64,000 bases of DNA from Ructibacterium sp965146665. GTDB taxonomy: Bacteria; Bacillota; Clostridia; Monoglobales; Monoglobaceae. The stretch is from positions 8,706-72,705 of the forward strand of contig CBCTHE010000014.1 in assembly GCA_965146665.1 (NCBI GenBank), written 5' to 3'. The translations under genes and the position numbers were made by a program. The notes beneath the pieces were generated by a model. The model was not told where the DNA came from and did not search any database. It saw only the letters and a program-made list of their open reading frames with translations. Of the stretch, positions 25,583 to 32,641 are shown piece after piece (the first letter of the stretch is position 1; each line of letters opens with the position of its first letter).

Positions 25583-27013
25583 TTGGAGAACGAAAACAAA
25601 GACTTGCAAGGCGGCGCGGAAGAATCCGAGCTGCAGGAGAAGGTACGCCAGGACATAAGCTCCAAAATCGCGGAGGCCGCGGCTGAAATCCAGGAGGATA
25701 TTGAGAGCGCGGAAACCGATGCGGGCGAAGTGATTGACGAGGCCGTTGACGAAGCTGATATAGAAGCTGGTGCCGGCGGTGAGGCGGATCCCTTTGCGGC
25801 TTACAGCGCGGACGGCGAGGATGAGAGCTGGTCGGATGAGGCGTTTGCAGAACCTCCGAAGGAGCCCAAAAAGGTCTCCATGACGGTGAGCAATCTGGTG
25901 CTTTCCCTGATCGGAACCGCGGTTGCGGGCGCGCTGGTCCTGTTCCTGTGTCTGCAGATTCCCGGCTGGATTGAGCGTATGCCGGAGGGCAAGAAAATTG
26001 CGTCCGTTGATGGAACCGAGATTACGGATCTTGATATGAAGTATTATATCTACCGTGCGGCCATGGACTATTATCAGAATGATGATTCTGAGGGTACCAC
26101 AACCAGCCCGGTTGATTACGACTGGGAAAAAACTGCGGAGGACGGCAGAAAGGTCTCTGAGATCGTGAAGGAGAATGCTGTTGAAAACGCGGTTGGCGAG
26201 GTCCTGCTTATGAATGCGGGCGACAAGAACGGGATTGAGTGGAACGAGCAGGAGGAGCTGGAGGCTGCACAGGCCCAGAACCAGCAGCTCATCAGCATTT
26301 ACGGTGAGGAACTGGTGGAGCTGAATGCCAAAGCCCAGGGCCTTGACACCATTAAGCAGTACAATCGGAAGATTGTACAGGCGGAGCACATGAAAGCCGT
26401 GCAGGCGGACATGGAGGAGAACCCCTCCAAGTACTATCCGGAGGACACCTCCGTGCTGGATCAGTACGCGCCCACCGATAAGGCAACCGTGAAGCACATT
26501 CTCATTAAGAATGAGTCCGATGACGCTGCGGCGGCAGAGGGTGAAGGCGAAGGCGAGGCGGCGGCTCCGGCCGAGGACAAGCGCGCCAAGGCGGAAAGCG
26601 TGCTCAGCCGTGCCAAGAGCGGCGAGGACTTTGACGCGCTGGTCAAGGAGTTCAATGAGGACACCGGCGCCACAGAAGCGGGCTATACCTTTGGCCCCGG
26701 CGAGATGATGCCCGCCTTTGAAGAGGCGTCTTTCAAGCTGAAGCTCAATGAGATCAGCGACCTGGTGGAGACCTCCTACGGTTACCATATCATCAAGAGG
26801 ATTCCCGGCCAGTATGAACTCCAGGGCTACTGGAAGGATCAGGCCAAGGTGAAGGTGAACCAGGGCATGATCGACAAGATGTCGATCAAGGATATCATGA
26901 GCGCCATTGTGAACGCCAGCAATGACTTCCAGACCAAGTATTCGGAGCAGCAGGGGGCCCAGACCTCGGGCTCGGGCGCGTCCGGATCCGGCAGCAGCTC
27001 TGCCGGCAAATAG
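25583..27013 (+). CDS. Membrane-anchored parvulin-type peptidyl-prolyl isomerase (PrsA/SurA-like)
   Basis: This 476-residue extracytoplasmic foldase has an acidic N-terminal cytoplasmic part (1-98), one membrane segment at about 99-125 (NLVLSLIGTAVAGALVLFLC), a SurA-like helical region, and a parvulin domain at about 295-420 (ATVKHILIKNE, then EDFDALVKEFNEDTG and VETSYGYHIIKR). Instead of the lipobox of classical PrsA, it uses an uncleaved anchor. The tail is Ser/Gly-rich. The start is TTG at 25583, supported by AAAGGAGAGG; no ATG occurs for about 98 codons. An acidic Glu/Ala-rich insert (EGEGEGEAAAPAE) splits the start of the parvulin domain. It probably helps fold secreted or wall proteins. 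Confidence 0.88.
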   Translation: MENENKDLQGGAEESELQEKVRQDISSKIAEAAAEIQEDIESAETDAGEVIDEAVDEADIEAGAGGEADPFAAYSADGEDESWSDEAFAEPPKEPKKVSMTVSNLVLSLIGTAVAGALVLFLCLQIPGWIERMPEGKKIASVDGTEITDLDMKYYIYRAAMDYYQNDDSEGTTTSPVDYDWEKTAEDGRKVSEIVKENAVENAVGEVLLMNAGDKNGIEWNEQEELEAAQAQNQQLISIYGEELVELNAKAQGLDTIKQYNRKIVQAEHMKAVQADMEENPSKYYPEDTSVLDQYAPTDKATVKHILIKNESDDAAAAEGEGEGEAAAPAEDKRAKAESVLSRAKSGEDFDALVKEFNEDTGATEAGYTFGPGEMMPAFEEASFKLKLNEISDLVETSYGYHIIKRIPGQYELQGYWKDQAKVKVNQGMIDKMSIKDIMSAIVNASNDFQTKYSEQQGAQTSGSGASGSGSSSAGK

Positions 27014-27031
27014 GCATACGGCAATATACAG

Positions 27032-27058
27032 CGCCGCCCTCCGGGGCGGCGTTTTTTA
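27032..27058 (+). terminator. Terminator after the foldase gene
   Basis: The CGCCGCCC / GGGCGGCG stem with a 4-nt loop is followed by six T. Confidence 0.9.
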
Positions 27059-27098
27059 TGGCGGAGTTTGGGGTATCCTGTATCAGACAAAGTAAAAT

Positions 27099-27127
27099 TT
27101 GACTTCTGTCTTTTGGTTGTGTATAAT
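27099..27127 (+). promoter_or_regulatory. Promoter of the FHA-SEDS-PBP operon
   Basis: TTGACT and TATAAT are separated by 17 bp. Its position rules out the longer open frame that begins at 27068 as the true FHA start. Confidence 0.85.
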
Positions 27128-27199
27128 AACAAAAAACAAAGTAAAGACCGGCGGGCCTTTGCCGGGGCAGCGCCCGTCATTCAAATGGAGGTGAGCGGA

Positions 27200-27652
27200 T
27201 TGACATTTTATAATTTTTTGTCTTCCATACTCAGCTATGTGTTTACCTTAATCATCTATCTCTTTATCTTTGGCGTGATCCGCCTCATCTATCTGGATGT
27301 AAAAAAAATGAGCCGTTTTGAGAACGACAATGTCAATGTCAGCGGTGTGGAGACCGCGAGCCTCAAGACCGTCCACAACAAAAATCAGACGGAGCTGGCC
27401 TTGAAAAACCGCTACATCATCTATAGCCAGGCCGTAATCGGCCGGAGCAAGAGCTGTGATATTGTGCTGCGGGAGCAGTATATCTCAAACCAGCATGTCA
27501 GAATCTGGTTTGAGAAGGGCGAGTGGTATCTGGAGGACCTGGGGAGCCGGAACGGAACTGAGGTCAACGGCCAGCGTATCCGCCAGCGGGTCATGCTGGA
27601 CCCCCAGGACGAGATCTCTGTGGGCGGACTGCATTTTGTGTTTGAACTGTGA
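27200..27652 (+). CDS. Membrane-anchored FHA-domain protein
   Basis: The 150-residue protein has one N-terminal membrane segment (about 8-30) and a C-terminal forkhead-associated domain (about 72-150) with AVIGRSKSCDIVL, the SNQHVRI His loop and DLGSRNGTEVNG. FHA domains bind phosphothreonine peptides. TTG at 27200 is preferred because GGAGGTG lies 6 bases before it; the upstream ATG at 27185 has no site, and the ATG at 27068 is upstream of the promoter. It is followed at 18 bases by a SEDS gene and then a PBP gene. This resembles the actinobacterial fhaB-rodA-pbpA neighbourhood, but no Ser/Thr kinase or phosphatase gene is adjacent. Confidence 0.88.
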   Translation: MTFYNFLSSILSYVFTLIIYLFIFGVIRLIYLDVKKMSRFENDNVNVSGVETASLKTVHNKNQTELALKNRYIIYSQAVIGRSKSCDIVLREQYISNQHVRIWFEKGEWYLEDLGSRNGTEVNGQRIRQRVMLDPQDEISVGGLHFVFEL

Positions 27653-27670
27653 CGAGACAAGGAGCGACCT

Positions 27671-28921
27671 ATGGGAAAATTTAAGGGCTTGAATTACCGG
27701 CGCCCGGCCTATCTGCTGATGCTCATGAACCTGTTTGGCTTCGGCCTTCTGTTTGTGGCGAACAGCTATAACCTCAATATGCTCTATGTGGGCGCGGGCC
27801 TGCTGGGACTGTTTATCCTGATGTATACTATCATCGTCCTGTGCAGAATGGGCGATAAATTTATCATGCTGATGGCTTGCATGCTCATCACCATCGGCGT
27901 TCTTTTGCTGTGCAGAATCAAGATTGAATACGGCATCCGCCAGATTATGTGGGTGGCTGTGGGCGGTGTGGCCTTTTTCGCCGCCTATATCATCTACTAT
28001 AATATCCGGTTCTGGGACAGGATGTGGTTCCTCTACCTGGCCCTGGGGACCGGCCTGTTTGCAGCGACTTTGGTTTTCGGAACCACCATAAACGGCTCCA
28101 AAAACTGGATTTCGCTGGGGACCTTTACCTTTCAGCCCTCAGAGATCACCAAGATCCTCTTTATCATGTTTCTGGCCTGCTATTATTCAAAGGCTTGGGA
28201 CAGGCCCTTTTTGAAGCTGACCCCAAAATGGATCACCCTGCTCGGCACCTATCTGTTCATCGGCTTTCTGGTGCTCCAGCGGGACTGGGGCACCATTCTG
28301 GTCATGTTCTCCATCTATATCTTCATGATCTATGTGTATGAGAAGGGCTATGGCTTTCTGGCGCTGAACGTGGGCGCCGCCTCGGTGGTGGCTGTTCTGG
28401 GATATCAGTTTTTGTACCATATCCAGGTCCGGGTGAGCACCTGGCTGGACCCCTGGGCTGATATTTCCAACAAGGGCTATCAGATCACTCAGTCCCTGTT
28501 TGCCATTGCCTCCGGCGGGTACTTTGGCCGGGGCCTGGGCAACGGCTCGCCCAATTATATCCCGGAGGTGCACTCGGACTTCATTTTTGCGGCTGTGTGC
28601 GAGGAGATGGGGGTGTTCGGCGGCGCGGCGATCATTATACTGTTCTTCCTGATCGCCTACCGGTGCTTTAAAATCTCCATTACCGCCCAGAACCCATTTG
28701 ACAAGGCGGTATGCCTGGGCCTGACCCTGATGTTCGCGGTTCAGACCTTCATCATTGTGGGCGGCGTCATCAAGATGATCCCGCTGACCGGTATCACGCT
28801 GCCCTTTGTGAGCTACGGCGGTACCTCCATTGTTGTGAACTTTATTTCCCTGGGGATCATCCAGGCCATTTCCGCAAAGGAAGAACGCGGGTCAGGAGGT
28901 GAACTGCGTGAATCCAAATAA
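27671..28921 (+). CDS. SEDS-family peptidoglycan polymerase (RodA/FtsW/SpoVE-like)
   Basis: The 416-residue protein has about 10 membrane segments. SEDS proteins polymerise lipid II into glycan strands together with a class B PBP. Diagnostic segments are the TINGSKNWISLG-type motif, TWLDPWADISNKGYQITQSL, ASGGYFGRGLGNG, and HSDFIFAAVCEEMG, whose Asp is essential in RodA; the C-terminal LPFVSYGGTSI is also intact. The RodA, FtsW and SpoVE branches cannot be separated by eye. The cognate PBP gene overlaps its 3' end by 14 bases, so the two are probably a dedicated pair. Confidence 0.94.
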   Translation: MGKFKGLNYRRPAYLLMLMNLFGFGLLFVANSYNLNMLYVGAGLLGLFILMYTIIVLCRMGDKFIMLMACMLITIGVLLLCRIKIEYGIRQIMWVAVGGVAFFAAYIIYYNIRFWDRMWFLYLALGTGLFAATLVFGTTINGSKNWISLGTFTFQPSEITKILFIMFLACYYSKAWDRPFLKLTPKWITLLGTYLFIGFLVLQRDWGTILVMFSIYIFMIYVYEKGYGFLALNVGAASVVAVLGYQFLYHIQVRVSTWLDPWADISNKGYQITQSLFAIASGGYFGRGLGNGSPNYIPEVHSDFIFAAVCEEMGVFGGAAIIILFFLIAYRCFKISITAQNPFDKAVCLGLTLMFAVQTFIIVGGVIKMIPLTGITLPFVSYGGTSIVVNFISLGIIQAISAKEERGSGGELRESK

Positions 28922-30287
28922 AAAAATCATCCGGGTTCTGGTGGTGGTCTGCGCCATGTTCCTGTCCCTGGTGACCTATCTGCTGTACTTCAATATGTTC
29001 AAAGCGGAGGAGGTAGCCACCAACCCCTATAATAAGCGCCAGTGGGAGGATGAAAAATTCGTCAAGCGCGGAAACATCTTTGACCGGGACGGCGTGCTCC
29101 TGGCCGAGACCGAAGTCAGCGGCGACGAGAGGATTCGTAAATATCCAAAGGGCAGGCTGTACAGCCATGTGATCGGATACTGCTCCCGGACCTATGGCAA
29201 GAGCCAGCTGGAGATGAACTATGACAAACAGCTTCTGGGGCAGGGAGACATTGCCATCAGCTTTAACGAGCTTCGCTCCGGCTATGACCTGAATCTGACC
29301 ATTGACGACGACCTGCAGCAATATGCCTATGACCAGCTGGACGGCAGGGAGGGCGCGGTTGTGGCGCTGGAGCCGGGGACCGGCAAGGTGCTGGCCATGG
29401 TCAGCTATCCTGACTTTGACCCCAGTGCGGCGAGCCTGGAGAAGAACTGGAACAGCATTGTGGAGAGGGAGGACGCGCCCCTTCTGGCCCGTGCCACACA
29501 GGGCCTTTATCCGCCGGGCTCCACCTATAAAATCGCCACGGCGGCCGCGGCCTATGAAACGGGCCGCATGACCGAGACCTTTCAGGATAACGGCAAATTT
29601 GAGCGGGACGGCCTGACTGTGGACAACTATGGAAAGGCGTCCTACGGGGAGATCGACCTGAAGCGGGCCTTTGAGGTGTCCAGCAACCACGCCTTCTGTA
29701 CGCTGGGCTATGAGATGGGCCCGGAAAAGGTGCTGGAGGAGGCGGAGGCCTTTGGCGTAAACAAGAGCTTTGGCTTTGACCTCCCTGTGAACAAGAGCCA
29801 AATCCAGTATAAAAAAATGACCGGCGCGGAAGCGGCGCTGGTCTCCATCGGTCAGGGCCAGCTCCTGATGACGCCGCTCCATGTGGCCATGATGGGGGCC
29901 GCCGTTGCCAACGAGGGAAAGATGATGCAGCCCTATTTGGTGGACACCATTTCCACAGCATCCGGCCTGACCCTGTCCTCCACCAAGCCCGCGGTGCTGT
30001 ATGATGTCATGAGCGCGTCCTGTGCCGCGTACCTTGACGAACTGATGCAGGGCGTGGTGAAAAACGGCACAGGCAAGAGCAGTCAGATCTCCGGGATCAC
30101 GGTTGCGGGCAAGACCGGAACCGCGGAGAATGAGACCAGTCAGGACCATGCCTGGTTCGTGGGCTATGCCCCGGCTGAGGATCCGCAGATCGCGGTGGCG
30201 GTTCTGCTGGAATACGACGGCGGCGCGGGCGGCGCCAACGCCGGTCCCATCGCCAGAAATATCATTAAAAAATACCTTGGAACCTGA
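28908..30287 (+). CDS. Penicillin-binding protein, PbpA-like transpeptidase
   Basis: The 459-residue membrane-anchored transpeptidase cross-links peptidoglycan. There is one membrane segment (about 6-28), the N-terminal RGNIFDRDGVLLAET motif, and a transpeptidase domain with the active-site Ser in STYK (about residue 205), the SSN triad (about 258) and KTGTAE (about 402). It lacks the large N-terminal dimerisation domain of PBP2, as in the short PbpA type. The GTG start at 28908 has AGGAGGTG ahead of it and lies inside the SEDS gene, which suggests coupled translation. The operon ends at a very strong terminator. Confidence 0.94.
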   Translation: MNPNKKIIRVLVVVCAMFLSLVTYLLYFNMFKAEEVATNPYNKRQWEDEKFVKRGNIFDRDGVLLAETEVSGDERIRKYPKGRLYSHVIGYCSRTYGKSQLEMNYDKQLLGQGDIAISFNELRSGYDLNLTIDDDLQQYAYDQLDGREGAVVALEPGTGKVLAMVSYPDFDPSAASLEKNWNSIVEREDAPLLARATQGLYPPGSTYKIATAAAAYETGRMTETFQDNGKFERDGLTVDNYGKASYGEIDLKRAFEVSSNHAFCTLGYEMGPEKVLEEAEAFGVNKSFGFDLPVNKSQIQYKKMTGAEAALVSIGQGQLLMTPLHVAMMGAAVANEGKMMQPYLVDTISTASGLTLSSTKPAVLYDVMSASCAAYLDELMQGVVKNGTGKSSQISGITVAGKTGTAENETSQDHAWFVGYAPAEDPQIAVAVLLEYDGGAGGANAGPIARNIIKKYLGT

Positions 30288-30312
30288 GATAAAGCGGTAT
30301 GGGCTATACCCG

Positions 30313-30362
30313 GCCGGTCTGAGGGCAATGCAGCTGCATTGCCCTCAGACCGGCTTTTTTCT
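30313..30362 (+). terminator. Strong terminator of the FHA-SEDS-PBP operon
   Basis: A 42-nt perfect palindrome (GCCGGTCTGAGGGCAATGCA and its complement) ends in seven T. Confidence 0.95.
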
Positions 30363-30391
30363 TTGCGGCAAAAGCGTTTTGGTATACGATT

Positions 30392-30566
30392 TTAAGACTG
30401 CCGCTCATTATAAAAAGGGGATTTTTCTCCGCGTATTAAATAATCAATAGAGACTTCAAAATAGTTAGACCAAGCAACTAACGTGGCAATACTGGGGTCT
30501 CTAGAACCATTTTCATAATGAGATATTGCCTCTCTTGAGAGTTTTAAAGCCAAAGCCACTTTCTTT
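30392..30566 (-). pseudogene. C-terminal remnant of an XRE-family helix-turn-helix regulator
   Basis: On the minus strand, codons upstream of the stop at 30392 read KLSREAISHYENGSRDP and LVAWSNYFEVSIDYLIRGE, the recognition helix and third/fourth helices of a Cro/CI-type regulator. The start codon and first helices are missing: the frame runs into the hairpin repeat that begins at about 30571. The repeat insertion, or a rearrangement at it, has probably cut the gene. The fragment has no binding site and is unlikely to be expressed as a functional protein. Confidence 0.75.
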
Positions 30567-30570
30567 TTGT

Positions 30571-30775
30571 ATTATTGCGCACCCGTCTGCGACGGTCAGC
30601 GCAAGCTTCTTTTCTATGGAGAAAAGAAGCCAAAAGCCATCAAAGGGGGACACCCCCTTTGACATCCCCCTCTTGCAAAATGCCAGTATGTCAAGGGCAT
30701 TTTGCGCTTGTTTTTCTTTCGTATTGGTGGTAAATCCGCTGGAGCTTCGTATAAATGGCTTTTGTAAATTGACGT
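30571..30775 (+). repeat. Structured repeat B, copy 1
   Basis: This copy consists of consecutive hairpins: GCGC-CGTC/GACG-GCGC (30577-30602), CTTCTTTTC/GAAAAGAAG (30606-30629), AAAGGGGG/CCCCCTTT (about 30643-30661) and GCAAAATGCC/GGGCATTTTGC (30675-30705). The homologous inverted copy is at 31540-31711. Stem positions differ between copies in a compensating manner. No protein is encoded; the open frames that cross it are not shared. Confidence 0.75.
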
Positions 30776-30855
30776 TTAGCGTCATGCTTGCCCCGCTGAA
30801 TTTTCTAATGGGTTTTTGCATTTTTCATAGTCTGCTTTTTAATTGAATCCTAGAA

Positions 30856-31038
30856 TTAGTTTTCTTCTTTATCCGGTTTATTTTCCTCATTCTGTTTGAA
30901 CGATGCCAGTCCTAATCGGATTAACTCTACAGTTGCTTCCGACCGTGTCTGATATCGATATTTAAACCGAAAATCTTCAATTCGCTGAAATAAGTCCCTA
31001 TCTACAGAAACAGTATATCTGGCCTTATCAGTAGCCAT
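30856..31038 (-). CDS. Small ribbon-helix-helix-like DNA-binding protein (candidate repressor/antitoxin)
   Basis: The 60-residue protein MATDKARYTVSVDRDLFQR... has the RHH pattern: a short N-terminal beta strand (RYTVSVD), helix 1 (RIEDFRFKYRY) and helix 2 (TRSEATVELIRLGLASF), then an acidic-basic tail (EENKPDKEEN). The start was set at 31038 because GAGGTGA lies about 6 bases before that ATG; the longer frame reads through the promoter. It is divergent from a second small protein of similar plan at 31178, and the shared 139-bp gap contains GTGAACC operator half-sites. No toxin gene was recognised next to it. Confidence 0.65.
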   Translation of the reverse strand: MATDKARYTVSVDRDLFQRIEDFRFKYRYQTRSEATVELIRLGLASFKQNEENKPDKEEN

Positions 31039-31056
31039 ATTCATCACCTCATAATA

Positions 31057-31085
31057 ATTATACAACAGTGAACCAAAGATGTAAA
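31057..31085 (-). promoter_or_regulatory. Minus-strand promoter of the RHH gene with operator half-site in spacer
   Basis: Reading leftwards, TTTACA and TATAAT are separated by 17 bp. The spacer contains one GGTTCAC site (plus-strand GTGAACC at 31068-31074). Confidence 0.8.
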
Positions 31086-31105
31086 GCATCAAATAAAAAA
31101 AATAC

Positions 31106-31134
31106 TTGACAGTGAACCAGTGAACCTGTATAAT
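31106..31134 (+). promoter_or_regulatory. Consensus promoter of the second small regulator gene
   Basis: TTGACA, 17 bp and TATAAT form a perfect consensus. The spacer is almost wholly two tandem GTGAACC half-sites (31112-31118 and 31120-31126). Confidence 0.9.
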
Positions 31135-31156
31135 GAATATAGGTTCACTGGTTCAC
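31112..31156. promoter_or_regulatory. Palindromic operator, two GTGAACC + two GGTTCAC half-sites
   Basis: Half-sites lie at 31112-31118, 31120-31126, 31142-31148 and 31150-31156. Together they make a 16-bp inverted repeat around the -10 box and the expected transcription start. The 8-bp spacing of neighbouring half-sites is typical of RHH repressors that bind cooperatively. A fifth half-site sits in the divergent promoter at 31068. Binding by either flanking protein is inference. Confidence 0.8.
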
Positions 31157-31177
31157 TCGGCTAAAGGAGGTGAAATT

Positions 31178-31372
31178 ATGGCAATAAATCATACTCAATT
31201 TACAATTACAATTACACCAAGCTTAAAGGCAGATATAGATCTAGCAAAAAGAAAAAATTATAATAGGCGTACGCAAAATGAAATGTTTTGTGATTTGATC
31301 GATCGTGGTTTGGCATCCATTCAAAGTGAAACAAGTGAACACACGCAGTGTATGTTGGATACAAGAAAGTAA
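31178..31372 (+). CDS. Small RHH-like protein divergent from the first
   Basis: The 64-residue protein MAINHTQFTITITPSLKAD... shows the same plan as its divergent neighbour: beta strand (QFTITITPS), helix (LKADIDLAKRKNY), then helix (TQNEMFCDLIDRGLASI). Both end their second helix with RxGLAS, suggesting distant paralogy. AAAGGAGGTG gives a very strong site before ATG 31178, so high expression is expected when the operator is free. The gene is AT-rich, unlike the flanking core genes, which fits acquired DNA. Whether it represses, is an antitoxin, or acts as an anti-repressor is unknown. Confidence 0.6.
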   Translation: MAINHTQFTITITPSLKADIDLAKRKNYNRRTQNEMFCDLIDRGLASIQSETSEHTQCMLDTRK

Positions 31373-31403
31373 AATAGATATCTTTTGAAATGACAGAATT
31401 GAG

Positions 31404-31532
31404 CATGCAGGCCTTGCAACAGGCACTGATTCGGTCATTCCGGCTTAGAACGCCGGAAGCTCCCGCGCTTCGCCGTTGCTCCTCCTCCCAAAAAATCTCG
31501 GCTGAAGCCTTGATTTTTTGCGGCCCCTTCAT
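31404..31532 (+). repeat. Repeat A, copy 1
   Basis: This stretch is matched by 32254-32388 in the same orientation. The core of about 90 bases, from CGGTCATTCCGGCTTAGAAC onward, has only a few differences. It includes a TTCCGGC/GCCGGAA hairpin. Open frames through both copies give look-alike peptides (FRLRTPEAPALRRCSSS), which are repeat artefacts. Confidence 0.8.
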
Positions 31533-31539
31533 TATCAAA

Positions 31540-31711
31540 CCTGGTGGATTTATCCGCCAAACCAACAAAAGAACAAGCGCCAAATGCCTTAGATAATCAG
31601 CATTTGGCGCAAGGGGATTGTCAAAGGGGGTGTCCCCCCTTTGATGGCTTTTGGTTTCTTTTCTCCATAGAAAAGAAACTTGCGCAAACGCCAACGGCGT
31701 GCGCAATAATA
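31540..31711 (-). repeat. Structured repeat B, copy 2 (inverted)
   Basis: This is the inverted homologue of 30571-30775. Its hairpins are GCGCCAAATGC/GCATTTGGCGC (31577-31610), AAAGGGGG/CCCCCTTT (31623-31642), GTTTCTTTTC/GAAAAGAAAC (31654-31679) and GCGC-GCC/GGC-GCGC (31682-31704). The two small regulator genes are enclosed between the inverted copies. Confidence 0.75.
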
Positions 31712-31782
31712 AAGTAACTGCTGTCTTAACACCTAAAAAAAATGAAATATACTATAAAGATCTAAAGAAAGGAAAGACAAAC

Positions 31783-32229
31783 ATGTTAAAAGTAGAAAAC
31801 AATCGGTTTTATTACGGCGGTATCTCTTTCCCGGTTCCCAACGGTCTGTACATAGATTCTTGTCCGCCGTTCATTCCACGGAATGGTCTCGTAGTCTATT
31901 CTGAGGACCGAAGCATCTGTATTGCACTATGCTTTTGCGAATACGAAGAACCTATTCCTCTCTATATGGATAATGCGGACTATAATCATAAGGATTATGT
32001 GACCATGCCCATTACAAAATATGAAGTCAACGGCATAACATGGTATTGCAGAATCTTCACCTATAAGAAAACTCAAATGTTTGAAGCTTATCTCGACACC
32101 AACCAAAAAGACAATCAGATTTATCTTGATATTACGGTTGAAATCCCAAAGGGCCGTTACTCTATGCCTGACGTTTTTGAATTACAAAGTATAAAAGCTC
32201 TTTTCTCTGACATCAGAAAAAGCGATTAA
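31783..32229 (+). CDS. Hypothetical protein of the AT-rich accessory patch
   Basis: The 148-residue soluble protein starts MLKVENNRFYYGGISFPVP. It has no signal peptide, membrane segment or motif that I recognise. It is rich in Tyr, Asp and Pro, and has alternating beta-strand patterns (ICIALCFCEYEEPIP, GITWYCRIFTY, QIYLDITVEIP) that suggest a mainly beta fold. A GGAAAG site precedes the ATG at 31783; the longer frame runs back through repeat B and is not credible. It lies between repeats B and A and shares their low GC. No function is proposed. Confidence 0.6.
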   Translation: MLKVENNRFYYGGISFPVPNGLYIDSCPPFIPRNGLVVYSEDRSICIALCFCEYEEPIPLYMDNADYNHKDYVTMPITKYEVNGITWYCRIFTYKKTQMFEAYLDTNQKDNQIYLDITVEIPKGRYSMPDVFELQSIKALFSDIRKSD

Positions 32230-32253
32230 ATCATTGGTTTGCAAAAAACTACG

Positions 32254-32388
32254 ATTGCGCACGCCGTCGTCGCAACGGGCTATGCTCCGGTCGTTCCGGC
32301 TTAGAACGCCGGAAGCTCCCGCACTTCGCCGTTGCTCCTCCTCCCAAAAAATCTCGGCTAAAGCCTTGATTTTTCGGGACCCCTTCCT
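32254..32388 (+). repeat. Repeat A, copy 2
   Basis: This is a direct copy of 31404-31532, here preceded by a TTGCGCACGCCG segment that resembles the outer end of repeat B. Confidence 0.75.
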
Positions 32389-32641
32389 GAGTCACGTCTT
32401 TTTTTGTTGCACTTACATTGTACATTCACACGCGCAAAAATGAACAAAACATATTAGAAATTAAAAGATAAAACGTATTCACATCTAAACTGACTTTTTT
32501 GCTGCGGAGAAAAGTAAAAATTAAATTTTCACAAATTTTATCTATCGATACGGGTATAAATAATCTGCGCTTGTATAGTTTATGTTGAGGAAGAACTTTG
32601 ATAGAATACTATAAAGCAAACAACAGAGAGCAGGTGATTTT
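32389..32641. other. AT-rich gap before the XRE regulator
   Basis: No gene is visible. The stretch is AT-rich and holds several promoter-like hexamers before 32642, for example TTGAGG near 32584 followed by TATAAA near 32608, but the spacing is poor and no single promoter stands out. Confidence 0.4.

Noticed and set aside
31390..32443. Two short frames sharing FRLRTPEAPALRRCSSS, at first looking like a duplicated peptide gene
   Set aside because: The shared part comes from repeat A itself. Neither has a ribosome binding site, and the shared peptide is no more conserved than the DNA.
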